DNA of 33,480 nucleotides from Ruminobacter sp. (GCA_017940385.1 JAGAYS010000055.1:1-33480); one strand, 5' to 3'; shown: positions 8,110 through 16,242, counted from the stretch's first letter. Notes: generated by a model from the sequence alone, not told the origin. Numbers and translations: made by a program.

Positions 8110-11079
8110 ATGGCGTTCCTGCGTACGATTGTTATTTGTTTGATATCTGCAGTCCTTACCGTGGTAATGAATCTGCTTGGTCTAGGGTTTACTGATCCGG
8201 TTGAGTTTTCATATGAGGTTAGGGCAAAGTATTCCACTGACACCAGAGTATATTCACTGGGTGACGGCAGAACGGAGTTCAACGAGAGGTTCAGTTCTCC
8301 GTATCTCATTTCCAGCTCCGATGATTACGAAAAGGTTGTAATCCCTCTTAAAAATACCAATCGTCTCGAACAGATAAAGTTTGAAATTGATGATTCACAC
8401 GATACCGAAATCTGTTTCAAGAATTTTACCGTTTCAGGCAGAAGCGGTACTCATGAACTCATCACCGAACGTTTTACCTACAATGGTCTTACTCCTCTTG
8501 ACGCCGGCACTGAGGATCTCTGCTTCAACGTAAAGAAGAATGATTTCGATGCGGTTCACGAGAAGCCTTATCTCCTTTCAGGTAACTTTATTGAATATAC
8601 CTCCGTCGATACGTTCAACAAATGGCAGCTGTTCTTCTTCGCCGGTCTCGTATGTCTGTGCTCTCTGGTATGGCAGATTGTTCTGGCTTCGTTTGAACAT
8701 AATTACCGTCGCGTCCGTATCCCTGACTACGTATCATTCATTATTTTCCTTGCCATAGTGGAATTTGTATGTCTTTTTGCCTTTAATGAAATAATGAGAG
8801 CTTACGTTTTCCACAATTCAAATCTCATGCTGATAATCAGCGGCGTCATGGTTGCAAGATTCGTATGTTTCTTCTTCCGCACGATTGTCAATCACAAGTA
8901 TGCCTGTTATTCACTGCTTCTCCTTGTTCTGATGATGCTCGTACGTTACTGCGTGTTCCGTAATAATGTGGGCATTGTATACCGCAGTGAGTTCATGGGT
9001 TATCTGCACATTGTTAAGCAGGACTTCCCGTTTGATGTTGCCATCGTGCTGCTGTTTGCCACCGCAATCTTCGTTCAGCACAAATTCTTCAAGATAACCC
9101 TTTCCTCAGTTGCGGTCGTATCCGGTTTCCTGATGTTCCTCGACTACATCATGAATACCGAAAAGTCTGATCGTCTGATTTTCTCCAGAATCGGTATTGA
9201 CACTTTCAGCTACCAGAATCTTCGTGATGTGCCGAATGCGATCAACCATTATATATCCACCGGTCAGGGTGTTCTTACCTGTGCAGTCGCAACCACCGTC
9301 ATCTGCATGCTGGTGTTCATTTTCACCAATAACAGACTGAAGTTCGGCTGGCTTAAGTTCTTCTCATTCATCGTGTTCATGGCTCTGTCAGTCGGTGTCT
9401 ATTTCGTAAACATCGGAACAGACAGTGTGTTCAACAACAAGTTCTATAACATGGTGGACGTGAACAGAGGTATTGAAAATCTTGATTTTAGCCGTCTGAG
9501 CGCGTCATCAACCAATGAAATTGTTACTCAGCGTAAGGGACTCGGACACAAGAACAACGTGGTGGTTCTCGTTGTTGAATCACTTTCAAGCTTCTCCAGC
9601 AAGCTTTATGAGGAAAAGCTCGATCTGACTCCGAATCTTGACCGTATTGCTTCAAACAATATATGGTTCAAAAATTCATATTCATCAGGATATGATTCAG
9701 ACGTGGCCAATTATGCATTCCTTACCATGCGTCCTTTCCTGCACAATGGTTCAAACGTTGCCGATCCGCGTCTTTACAGATCAACCATTGCCCGTGATTT
9801 CAAAAAGGCAGGTTACAAGACCATCGTAATGTACTCATCCAAGCCAACTGAAGCCGAAAGAACCCAGTTCGATAAGGCCGGCTTTGAACATCTGTTTGAC
9901 TACATGCATCCGAACTATCCTGACACGGCTCCGCGTTATGACCACGGCGCTCTGGATGACAAGGTTCTGCTTCAGGAAGCTGCAAAGAACATACGCTTCT
10001 GGTCAAACAACAAGTACAGCAGGGACAAGTTCTTTGTTGAAATTCTGACTTCATCAGGTGCTGCTCCTTACGTTGTTCCTGTCGAAAAACGTCTTGATCC
10101 TACCAAGGTTGAATATGATTTCGCCACGGTAACAAAATTTACCGATGAGGCAATCGGTGAATTTGTTGCTGAACTTGAAAAGATGAACTATTTCAAGGAC
10201 GGTATTCTTGTAATCGTCGGTAATCACCGTGCTCCGGTAACCCTGTCAAAGAGAGAGTATGATCTTTACGGACAGCTTGGTATCACCAGAGTGCCTCTGA
10301 TTTTCATTGATAAGCATCAGAGGCCGAGAAAGTACGAAAACGACGTTTCAACCATTTCAATCGGCGAAATGATTGAGTATCTGGAACTCGACAGCTACCA
10401 GTCAAGCTCAATGAGGGTTAATCCTTTTGTGGCTGATGAAAACGAGGTTATCATCTATCAGCAGCTTTCTCCTAGAAACACCATTCTTCTTAAGAACGGA
10501 GATACCTACGGTGAGTTCTATATTTCCGGTAACAAGTCCCGTATTTCCGGAAACCTTCGTGACAAGGACGTAATCTTCACCAACCTTGTGGCCATGTTAA
10601 GCAAGGGTAGGACTGATGCAAGAACGTCTGCGGCTGAAAGTGATGCATCAGCCGAATCCGATGCCGAAAGATCCAGAAATGATTCCTTCTTCAGCTTTGA
10701 CAAGCCTCTTCATGACGATACTCTGAAGGCCGGTTCTGATGAAGAACCTGCGGCAGATGCCGAAGATGAAGCTGGGGCTGCTGCAGCCGCGCAGAGTCCT
10801 GATGTTGACTTTACTTCCGGCAACTATGCCGATGATGAAAATGTTCCTGACATTGAAAAAACAATGAGACAGCAGGAACGTGAAGAACTCGCAGAAAAGC
10901 TTAAAGAGGAACAGCAAAGGCTTGAACGCGTAAAGGCTGAAGCCGAAGAAGCCAAGGCAAAGGCTGATGAAGCCAAGAGAAGGGCTGCTGAAGCAAAGAA
11001 GAAGGCTGACGAGGCCAGAAAGAAGGCCGAAGAAGCTAAAGCTCAGGCTGAACAGATGAAACTGTCAAGTCTGCGTTAA
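8110..11079 (+). CDS. LtaS/sulfatase-fold membrane protein, probable pseudoenzyme, with charged helical tail
   Basis: 989 residues. An N-terminal membrane anchor (about 5-25) precedes an extracytoplasmic beta-rich part (30-170) and roughly eight further membrane segments between 175 and 435. Next is an alkaline-phosphatase/sulfatase-fold domain (about 483-800). The fold is shown by VVVLVVESLSS (E490) and LTPNLDRIA. At the nucleophile site, LtaS has GKTSD while this protein has GYDSD (D529 replaces Thr). The metal motif GDH is GNH (N705), and the region usually holding a substrate or metal histidine reads TSSGAAPY (647-654). Catalysis therefore looks lost. A disordered acidic linker (about 835-915) and a long Ala/Lys/Glu helix (about 920-985), like the central helix of TolA, form the C-terminus. 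A terminator follows, so it is separate from the next gene, though same strand. Role: perhaps an envelope sensor or scaffold (inference). Confidence 0.8.
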   Translation: MAFLRTIVICLISAVLTVVMNLLGLGFTDPVEFSYEVRAKYSTDTRVYSLGDGRTEFNERFSSPYLISSSDDYEKVVIPLKNTNRLEQIKFEIDDSHDTEICFKNFTVSGRSGTHELITERFTYNGLTPLDAGTEDLCFNVKKNDFDAVHEKPYLLSGNFIEYTSVDTFNKWQLFFFAGLVCLCSLVWQIVLASFEHNYRRVRIPDYVSFIIFLAIVEFVCLFAFNEIMRAYVFHNSNLMLIISGVMVARFVCFFFRTIVNHKYACYSLLLLVLMMLVRYCVFRNNVGIVYRSEFMGYLHIVKQDFPFDVAIVLLFATAIFVQHKFFKITLSSVAVVSGFLMFLDYIMNTEKSDRLIFSRIGIDTFSYQNLRDVPNAINHYISTGQGVLTCAVATTVICMLVFIFTNNRLKFGWLKFFSFIVFMALSVGVYFVNIGTDSVFNNKFYNMVDVNRGIENLDFSRLSASSTNEIVTQRKGLGHKNNVVVLVVESLSSFSSKLYEEKLDLTPNLDRIASNNIWFKNSYSSGYDSDVANYAFLTMRPFLHNGSNVADPRLYRSTIARDFKKAGYKTIVMYSSKPTEAERTQFDKAGFEHLFDYMHPNYPDTAPRYDHGALDDKVLLQEAAKNIRFWSNNKYSRDKFFVEILTSSGAAPYVVPVEKRLDPTKVEYDFATVTKFTDEAIGEFVAELEKMNYFKDGILVIVGNHRAPVTLSKREYDLYGQLGITRVPLIFIDKHQRPRKYENDVSTISIGEMIEYLELDSYQSSSMRVNPFVADENEVIIYQQLSPRNTILLKNGDTYGEFYISGNKSRISGNLRDKDVIFTNLVAMLSKGRTDARTSAAESDASAESDAERSRNDSFFSFDKPLHDDTLKAGSDEEPAADAEDEAGAAAAAQSPDVDFTSGNYADDENVPDIEKTMRQQEREELAEKLKEEQQRLERVKAEAEEAKAKADEAKRRAAEAKKKADEARKKAEEAKAQAEQMKLSSLR

Positions 11080-11091
11080 CACTTTTAGGAA

Positions 11092-11125
11092 AATGTGCCG
11101 GCTAAATGCCGGCTCATTTGTTTTT
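11092..11125 (+). terminator. Rho-independent terminator after the pseudo-LtaS gene
   Basis: AATG-GCCGGC pairs with GCCGGC-CATT (one unpaired T on each side), followed by TTTGTTTTT. It lies 13 bases past the stop codon. Confidence 0.8.
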
Positions 11126-11263
11126 CCTGTATACCAGTCTGTCGGCGGTGTACAATTTACGATTGCAGGTTTCCGATAAACATGTAATTTCCCCGTGAAA
11201 ATGATAGAATCTATAAAGTGACTGAGATTTTATTTTGTTCAGATTCCCGGTTTAGGATGTAAG

Positions 11264-12547
11264 ATGAATCGTAAATCTTCCAAAAAAAATACCGTTTTTC
11301 ATCAGATGTTCTGGCTCCCGCTGGTACGATTCTGGATGTTCTCCCTGTCTGTTTTCAGATATATTTACGATAATCAGGTGATAAGAACCATTATATCTAC
11401 GGTTGTTACACTGCTTGCGAGTGTTATCCTCGCATCGGCATTTTTCGTAAGCTATTACGTGTTCCTCTTTTTTATTCTCCTTATTCCGATTTCCATCGTG
11501 CTTGCTCATCTGTATATGATTATGACATACGGTGTTGAGGGCACAAGGGCTGAACTGAGGCAGATAAAAGAAGATTTTCAGGACAGAATGTGGCGATACG
11601 AAAATCAGATCTACGGAGATAATCGTGAAACCAGGTATCTGAATCTGGTATATGAAAACGAACCTGATAATCTCAGCTACAGAATAGCAGGATATATGGT
11701 GGGTCTCGGAGGAGGTGTGGATTCAGACTGTATCAGGCAGCTGAACAGCATCGTTGCCAGCGGTAACAAAAGTAAGTCTGCCATCTACGTGCAACGTTTT
11801 TATGAAGGTCTCGGCAATAATTATAACCTGCAGAATGACATCAACATGTATGTCATGAAGACCTCTGAGGATCATGAACAGAGACTTAAGTTCATAGACA
11901 TGCTTGTTGCCCTCAGTTTTATCGATAACAATATTCAGGTTGATAAGTTCAAATTCATCAGGGAAATGAGTGAAAGGGTTGAAGTTAATGATAAGGAACT
12001 GAACCGTATTCTGAATACAAGGACCAACGGTCGGTACGGAGTACGTTACGGCATTAACGACATGACCCAGGAAGAAAAGAAAAAGGCTGATTACGAGCTT
12101 GAGTACGGCACCGTGGAAACCTTTGCTCTGACACTCATGGGATATGTGGCATCTGCAGATCGTAATGTCACCAATGAGGAATACGATCTGTTTATCACCA
12201 TGATTGAGGATATGCAGAAAAAGATAGCCCAGGACAAGGAGGATGAATACGTTAAACGCTTCCACAGAGGAACTTCTCCTAAATATAATCCTCGCCAGGA
12301 CATTCAGCTGTTTCGTAAAAAATATGGAAATCAGCTGATTAAATACCGGGAGCTGCTTTCTTTACTGATTAAGATGGCGTATGCAGACGGAGACGTAAGT
12401 CGGGCTGAATATGACAGAATTCTCAGAATAGCGGAACTTCTGGAGCTGAATGAGTCTGCCGTTCAGAGCATACTTTATGATCAGACCGGCGGCAGGTTTG
12501 GGCGGAAGCCTCAGAAGAAGCAGTTCTCTGCGGATTTTTACAGTTAA
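11264..12547 (+). CDS. Membrane protein with tandem TerB/DjlA-like domains (first paralogue)
   Basis: 427 residues. A basic N-terminus, two adjacent membrane segments (about 38-90), a helical linker, then two TerB-like helical bundles. The second is the clearer: LMGYVASADRNVTNEEYD, then FHRGTSPKYNPRQDI, then LIKMAYADGDVSRAEYD, which is the pattern of the N-terminal domain of DjlA and of TerB proteins, with paired acidic residues able to bind metal. The first (about 128-250) is more divergent. It ends in a short GGRFGRK tail. TerB-domain proteins belong to the tellurite/stress-response network and are thought to act at the membrane with Ca or other metals. No J domain is present, so it is not DjlA itself. 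It has its own promoter region and terminator. Confidence 0.8.
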   Translation: MNRKSSKKNTVFHQMFWLPLVRFWMFSLSVFRYIYDNQVIRTIISTVVTLLASVILASAFFVSYYVFLFFILLIPISIVLAHLYMIMTYGVEGTRAELRQIKEDFQDRMWRYENQIYGDNRETRYLNLVYENEPDNLSYRIAGYMVGLGGGVDSDCIRQLNSIVASGNKSKSAIYVQRFYEGLGNNYNLQNDINMYVMKTSEDHEQRLKFIDMLVALSFIDNNIQVDKFKFIREMSERVEVNDKELNRILNTRTNGRYGVRYGINDMTQEEKKKADYELEYGTVETFALTLMGYVASADRNVTNEEYDLFITMIEDMQKKIAQDKEDEYVKRFHRGTSPKYNPRQDIQLFRKKYGNQLIKYRELLSLLIKMAYADGDVSRAEYDRILRIAELLELNESAVQSILYDQTGGRFGRKPQKKQFSADFYS

Positions 12548-12602
12548 AGTGTCGTTGAAATCCTGCGGAAAGGCGTCATGGTTTGTCGGTAAGACATAAT
12601 AG

Positions 12603-12644
12603 AATAACGGGGCGGAAACATGAATTTTCGTCCCGTTATTTTTC
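12603..12644 (+). terminator. Strong terminator after the first TerB-like gene
   Basis: AATAACGGG-GCGGAAA pairs with TTTTCG-CCCGTTATT, followed by TTTTC. It separates the two TerB-like genes into different transcription units. Confidence 0.85.
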
Positions 12645-13068
12645 AATATGAGCCGGAGACCGACAGCCTCGTGTCCGGTTAACTGAAAACTCTGAAATAT
12701 TCCCTGACAGTCGGGTTTTTATGAAATGTGGCGTAATTTTAACCGTAGATGTAAACAGGCAATAAACACAATGTTAAACAACGGTTATAAAATTGTATTA
12801 AATGTGATTAATTTTTAGGATTGATCCGTTCTTAAATTGATTATTTGCCAATATAAAGTAAAATAATATTAATGTCATTTGAGTTTTCCCGGATGTTAAA
12901 GACGGAAGGGCGGCCGGAAGAAAAGCTTAATAAGAACAAAAATATAAATATAAGCATAAAACAGATAAACACAGACTCAATAATAAAGGTAAATCGGCTG
13001 AAAAATACTCCATGGGGCAGAGCGTGTGTGACAGGGATAAATAATTTTTTTATTGTGGGATTGTCCTT
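12645..13068. other. AT-rich spacer before the second TerB-like gene
   Basis: About 420 bases. CCGG pairs flank a short loop near 12653-12680; the rest is AT-rich and probably holds the promoter of the next gene. A short open frame starting at 12872 runs into that gene in another frame and looks spurious. Confidence 0.4.
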
Positions 13069-14556
13069 ATGTCAAACAAAACTCGTCATACCTCTGAGAC
13101 TTCTACGGAAGTTCCGTTTTATGATGACACACACATACACCATACTGCTAAGACACTGGTGATAAGCAGTGTTGTTTATAATCTTTACCTTCTTTTTGTG
13201 CCGGCCTGTCTGTGTTTCCTGCTTGTGCTTCCTTTTATAATTCTGTGGTATTCCGGAATATTTGAGGATACGGTTTATTTTTTTGACAGGGAAGGAGCCA
13301 TAATCCCAGTTCTGCTCTGGGTCCTCATTGTTCTTCTGGTTGTCGTATATTTTTTTGTATTCCTTAACAGAAGAAATAATCTTTACATAATTCTCGGGGT
13401 GATAAACATGGGGAAGGCTCTGTGCACCATTCCAATTCACGTTTGCTGCTATCTTGGCTCTCTGTGGAATAAGGAAAAATGCCGTAAGTTCATTATTGGT
13501 GTCATGCCACCGGGAGTTAAGGACATTTCAGTTATTGGTATTGTCCGGGCATTTATCAGTGCAAACTCTCTGCAGAAAAGCGAGAGCCAGGTGTTCTCGG
13601 CATATGCCAAAGTCAGACAGACTGAAGAAAAGGAGCTTGCGGCACACGTGGCCGAGCTCTACGGATATGCTTCATTTCTGAACGGTGGAAGTCCTCTCTG
13701 CAAAAAGGCGTTTCTTCACGGTGTAAGACCTCTTGATGCCTCAGGAATCAAGGTTCTTACGGCTTGTTTTAACAACGGTATAAGTGATTCCGTAGACGCG
13801 GATGATCTTCTGAAAAAGATAGGCACTCTTGTTCCTGATGAACTTTTCAGGCGCAGGGATCTTCTGAATACTCTTGTTATCATAGTCTATGCCACTCAGA
13901 GCATCAATGATAAGACCCTGGATCTTATCGAACGTTTCGGAGAGGTTCTCAGTCTTCCTAAGGAAGATATTAATTATGCGTTAAAGTATTATGCCGGCGG
14001 CAGGTATCAGGTTTCTGTCAGGAAAAAGTCAAAATCCGGAATCAGACAGGACAGGAGAGCTGAAGGAAATGCCGCGGCCGATAATCTGTTTTCGGACATG
14101 AAATCAGAAAGTGTCAGAAAATACATCAATCGAGAGGCTGATCTTCTGCTGATGTCGCTTCTCGGCTATATTATTGGCAGTTTTGGGGAGCTTGATGAGG
14201 AAAAACATGAGCTGCTTATGAGAATGCTTGATTCTGTAGGTATGCCTGCAGATGAGCAGTACATAAAAGCTTTTGAAGCCGGTGCTTCAGTAAAGTATGC
14301 GCCTTATGAGGATATTGAAAAGTTCAGGGAAAAGTATCAGGAGGAAGATCCTGACGAGATAAAGCTTCTGCTGCTGAAACTTATCCGCATGATGCATGTC
14401 GACGGAGACATATCCGAGAGGGAGCGTCTTATCTTTTCCCAGATAGGACTTGGGTTCGGATTCCATGATGCTCAGACCCGAAGCATGATTGCCAAGGAAA
14501 AGAACCGTATTGATGCCATTGAGGCAGGTCAACGCCTGAGCGACAGTGAGTCATAA
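13069..14556 (+). CDS. Membrane protein with tandem TerB/DjlA-like domains (second paralogue)
   Basis: 495 residues. Hydrophobic segments at about 30-60 and 78-100, perhaps a third at 105-128, then two TerB-like bundles. The first (about 195-330) ends in YYAGGRYQV, matching the NGRYG/GGRFG endings of the 11264 protein. The second has LLGYIIGSFGELDEEKHE, FEAGASVKYAPYEDIEKFREKYQ and LIRMMHVDGDISERER, closely matching the second bundle of the first paralogue, including the xKYxPxxDIxxFRxKY centre. The two proteins are therefore paralogues by duplication that have since diverged, mostly in the membrane part. The ribosome binding site is weak (GGGA nine bases before ATG). An envelope stress or sensing function fits the family, but the ligand is unknown. 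Confidence 0.8.
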   Translation: MSNKTRHTSETSTEVPFYDDTHIHHTAKTLVISSVVYNLYLLFVPACLCFLLVLPFIILWYSGIFEDTVYFFDREGAIIPVLLWVLIVLLVVVYFFVFLNRRNNLYIILGVINMGKALCTIPIHVCCYLGSLWNKEKCRKFIIGVMPPGVKDISVIGIVRAFISANSLQKSESQVFSAYAKVRQTEEKELAAHVAELYGYASFLNGGSPLCKKAFLHGVRPLDASGIKVLTACFNNGISDSVDADDLLKKIGTLVPDELFRRRDLLNTLVIIVYATQSINDKTLDLIERFGEVLSLPKEDINYALKYYAGGRYQVSVRKKSKSGIRQDRRAEGNAAADNLFSDMKSESVRKYINREADLLLMSLLGYIIGSFGELDEEKHELLMRMLDSVGMPADEQYIKAFEAGASVKYAPYEDIEKFREKYQEEDPDEIKLLLLKLIRMMHVDGDISERERLIFSQIGLGFGFHDAQTRSMIAKEKNRIDAIEAGQRLSDSES

Positions 14557-14603
14557 TTTTTTCGCAACAAAGCACTCTGAAAAGAGACAATGATAAATGC
14601 AAT

Positions 14604-14634
14604 TCTCCCGCAGGTCAGCTTAACTTTCGGGAGA
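14604..14634 (+). terminator. Hairpin after the second TerB-like gene, terminator-like without a T run
   Basis: TCTCCCG and CGGGAGA flank a 17-base loop 48 bases past the stop codon. There is no clear T run, so termination here is uncertain. Confidence 0.35.
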
Positions 14635-15057
14635 GGTTCCGTTTCATGGGGACTGCAGGTAATCCGCTCTTTTTAAGGCCACCCGGCCCTGAAATTTTTT
14701 CTTAACTTCTTCCTGTCTTCTTATATTTTCCGTAAAAATGTCCTACATCCGATAGCCTGCTGTCAGTGATTAACCAGCTAATATACAGAGCGGGGATCTG
14801 ATTGGCCTGCACTATGCGCGGCCACGCACGTTTGTTGTCTGCAGTCTCGGCGTATTATCCTGAATGCACATGATGCAGTTACATGCAAAACGTTGTATTC
14901 TTTCTGTCTGTTTTGACGGGAAATCATGAGTTAAGTGAGTTAAATCTGATGCCTTGAAAAATGTCTGACGGCCGTGTCTTTACCGGAGTTTTTCAGGTGA
15001 TAATGACTTCCGGCGATGATTGAGACCGGTACAGGATAAGTACAGTGGGTGCCTGAT
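14635..15057. other. Region with no recognised gene
   Basis: I saw no frame with both a credible start and length on either strand. GGCCACCCGGCC followed by ATTTTTT near 14678-14702 is a weak terminator-like element on the plus strand. Confidence 0.4.
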
Positions 15058-15090
15058 AAAAAAACTCAGCCACAAGCTAGAAGGCTGAGT
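15058..15090 (-). terminator. Strong minus-strand terminator closing the micropeptide region
   Basis: Read on the minus strand, ACTCAGCC pairs with GGCTGAGT across an 11-base loop and is followed by seven T residues. No ordinary gene lies upstream on this strand for 1.8 kb, so it implies a transcript carrying the small frames at 15179-16173. Confidence 0.8.
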
Positions 15091-15136
15091 TGAAAATTCG
15101 CTAATTTAGAATAGATAAAATAAGTTTATCGGGTAA

Positions 15137-15161
15137 GATGTTTCTCGAAAACCAAAACATC
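15137..15161. repeat. Inverted repeat between micropeptide and terminator
   Basis: GATGTTT and AAACATC flank an 11-base spacer. It lies in the 3' untranslated part of the presumed minus-strand transcript. Confidence 0.4.
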
Positions 15162-15178
15162 CACGCGTAAGTTATACG

Positions 15179-15268
15179 TTAAATGTTAGGCAAACTCGTA
15201 CCATTCGGAGTGTGCTTTGGAAGCGGAATCTCCGGTCTTCTGAGTTTGTTGTTTTCCGGTAATATCAT
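15179..15268 (-). CDS. Proline-rich micropeptide of 29 residues
   Basis: An ATG with GAGG eight bases upstream. It begins MILPENNKLRRPEIPLPKHT and ends NGTSLPNI. It has five prolines, is net basic, and has no signal peptide and no cysteine. Its start codon overlaps the stop of another tiny frame (15265-15327) as ATGA. A hairpin (15137-15161) and a strong terminator (15058-15090) follow. The spacing of Pro and Arg/Lys recalls proline-rich antimicrobial peptides, but that likeness is superficial and the function is unknown. It could also be the relic of a larger gene. Confidence 0.4.
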   Translation of the reverse strand: MILPENNKLRRPEIPLPKHTPNGTSLPNI

Positions 15269-15327
15269 CTTTGTATCCTCTCCGAATAACGCAATCCTTT
15301 CAGATCCTTAAATGACTTATATTGCAT
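15265..15327 (-). CDS. Micropeptide of 20 residues, coupled to the proline-rich one
   Basis: A 20-codon frame beginning MQYKSFKDLKGLRYS and ending ERIQR, strongly basic. AGAG lies six bases before the ATG. Its TGA overlaps the next ATG by the usual coupling arrangement. It may be a leader that controls translation of the downstream peptide, or chance. No family is recognised. Confidence 0.3.
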   Translation of the reverse strand: MQYKSFKDLKGLRYSERIQR

Positions 15328-15358
15328 TATTCTCTGGTTTATGAAACTCTGACTACCT

Positions 15359-15399
15359 CCCTGATTCCGACAGCTTTGAGGACGAAGTCGGGATCAGGG
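15359..15399. repeat. Long inverted repeat
   Basis: CCCTGATTCCGAC pairs with GTCGGGATCAGGG (13 pairs, one a G-T pair) across a 15-base loop. No T run follows on either strand, so it is a stable RNA hairpin or a protein site rather than a clear terminator. It precedes the two coupled micropeptide frames on the minus strand. Confidence 0.55.
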
Positions 15400-15764
15400 A
15401 CACTTCACCATAAAAATATATCAAGCACCGCATAACAATGGTTTGAGGACTTAAACGATCAAATTCCGGAAGTAAGGAGGCCGGACATCATTACCAGGAA
15501 GGAAATATTAAAAAGCTGGTGATGTTTCTGATCGAATGCTGGTATGCGACGAAGGATAATAAGCTTAGGGTAAATAAGTAATGCAGAAACTGCAGTTACC
15601 GATACTCTGACCTGTCAGTCTGTTTTTCGCTTCTGCGAGACCTGACGGTGAGCTGTATCCAAATCGGCATTGGACGGTAAAGGCTTACCGGATATTGAAT
15701 TCTGTCATAGTTTTATCCTCTGTGTTAACGATACTGATTGCAGATCTTTATTTTTTTTGTGTGT
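15400..15764. other. Region with no firm gene between micropeptide groups
   Basis: A plus-strand frame ending near 15582 (KKLVMFLIECWYATKDNK in part, then RVNK and stop) is interrupted upstream and looks like a decayed gene end; the family is not recognised. On the minus strand an ATG near 15707 has a good GAGG site but stops after seven codons. Confidence 0.3.
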
Positions 15765-15854
15765 TTATTTATCTCTTCCCGTAGAGATCCGTTTTATTAT
15801 GTCGGAGAATTCTGCAACTGTTACTTCTTTTTCGATTCCGGTCTTATCCGTCAT
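15765..15854 (-). CDS. Possible micropeptide of 29 residues downstream of the paired peptides
   Basis: Starts 17 bases after the stop of the 26-residue peptide gene. It begins MTDKTGIEKEVTVAEF and ends IIKRISTGRDK. The binding site is weak. It is not similar to the paired peptides. Position and direction suggest co-transcription, but coding status rests only on that. Confidence 0.3.
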   Translation of the reverse strand: MTDKTGIEKEVTVAEFSDIIKRISTGRDK

Positions 15855-15871
15855 CGTTTTTTATACTTCGC

Positions 15872-15952
15872 TTACTTAACGTAGCTGAAGTGGTATTCGC
15901 GGGTTACCGGTGCAATAGACTGGTAATCTGACTTCTTGATGAAATACTTCAT
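15872..15952 (-). CDS. Micropeptide A (26 residues), paralogue of micropeptide B
   Basis: An ATG with CAGGGA nine bases upstream. It begins MKYFIKK and ends APVTREYHFSYVK. It aligns without gaps to the gene at 16084-16173, with 17 of 26 residues identical. Nine of the conserved codons differ only by a synonymous base (for example TTC/TTT, CCG/CCT, CGC/CGT, AGC/AGT), which is strong evidence that the protein, not the DNA, is under selection. It is basic, with no cysteine, signal peptide or membrane segment. Possible roles are a precursor of a modified peptide, a signalling peptide or a small regulator; none is shown. No modifying enzyme is adjacent. Confidence 0.75.
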   Translation of the reverse strand: MKYFIKKSDYQSIAPVTREYHFSYVK

Positions 15953-16083
15953 GTTAAATTTCCCTGTTAAATAAAAATGCTTAAAAATTATGTTTTGAGT
16001 AGTTTAAATTTTTGAGCAAACTGAATTAAAAGAATTGTGTGGATTATTTAATTTCAGTCTTTAATTTATAAAAAAGTAGCTGA

Positions 16084-16173
16084 TTAGAAATTCTGCTTAA
16101 CGTAACTGAAGTTATAATCACGAGTTACAGGAGCCAGACCTGCGTTGTTTGCTTTCTTTATAAAATATCTCAT
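16084..16173 (-). CDS. Micropeptide B (29 residues), paralogue of micropeptide A
   Basis: An ATG with AAGGA nine bases upstream. It begins MRYFIKK, has ANNAGL in the variable middle and ends APVTRDYNFSYVKQNF, three residues longer than micropeptide A. The ends are conserved and the middle (residues 8-13) varies, a pattern seen in peptide families with fixed recognition ends. It is transcribed first, about 130 bases upstream of A, and is preceded by a perfect hairpin (16212-16242) and three more palindromes. I recognise no described family. Confidence 0.75.
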   Translation of the reverse strand: MRYFIKKANNAGLAPVTRDYNFSYVKQNF

Positions 16174-16211
16174 TTAATTTTTTCCTTAAAATGTTAATGA
16201 TTATTATTGAT

Positions 16212-16242
16212 AACGTGAACTGTAGTATTCCCTGTTCACGTT
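16212..16242 (-). promoter_or_regulatory. Perfect inverted repeat in the leader of micropeptide B
   Basis: AACGTGAAC and GTTCACGTT flank a 13-base spacer, 39 bases before the ATG of micropeptide B on the minus strand. It could be an operator or an RNA leader hairpin. Confidence 0.55.

Noticed and set aside
12872-13162. Open frame of 96 codons before the second TerB-like gene
   Set aside because: It runs into the true gene in another frame and its second half is a shadow of it.
15670-15879. Plus-strand frame of 69 codons opposite the micropeptides
   Set aside because: No ribosome binding site, hydrophobic and serine-rich by composition, and it overlaps the better supported minus-strand peptide A.
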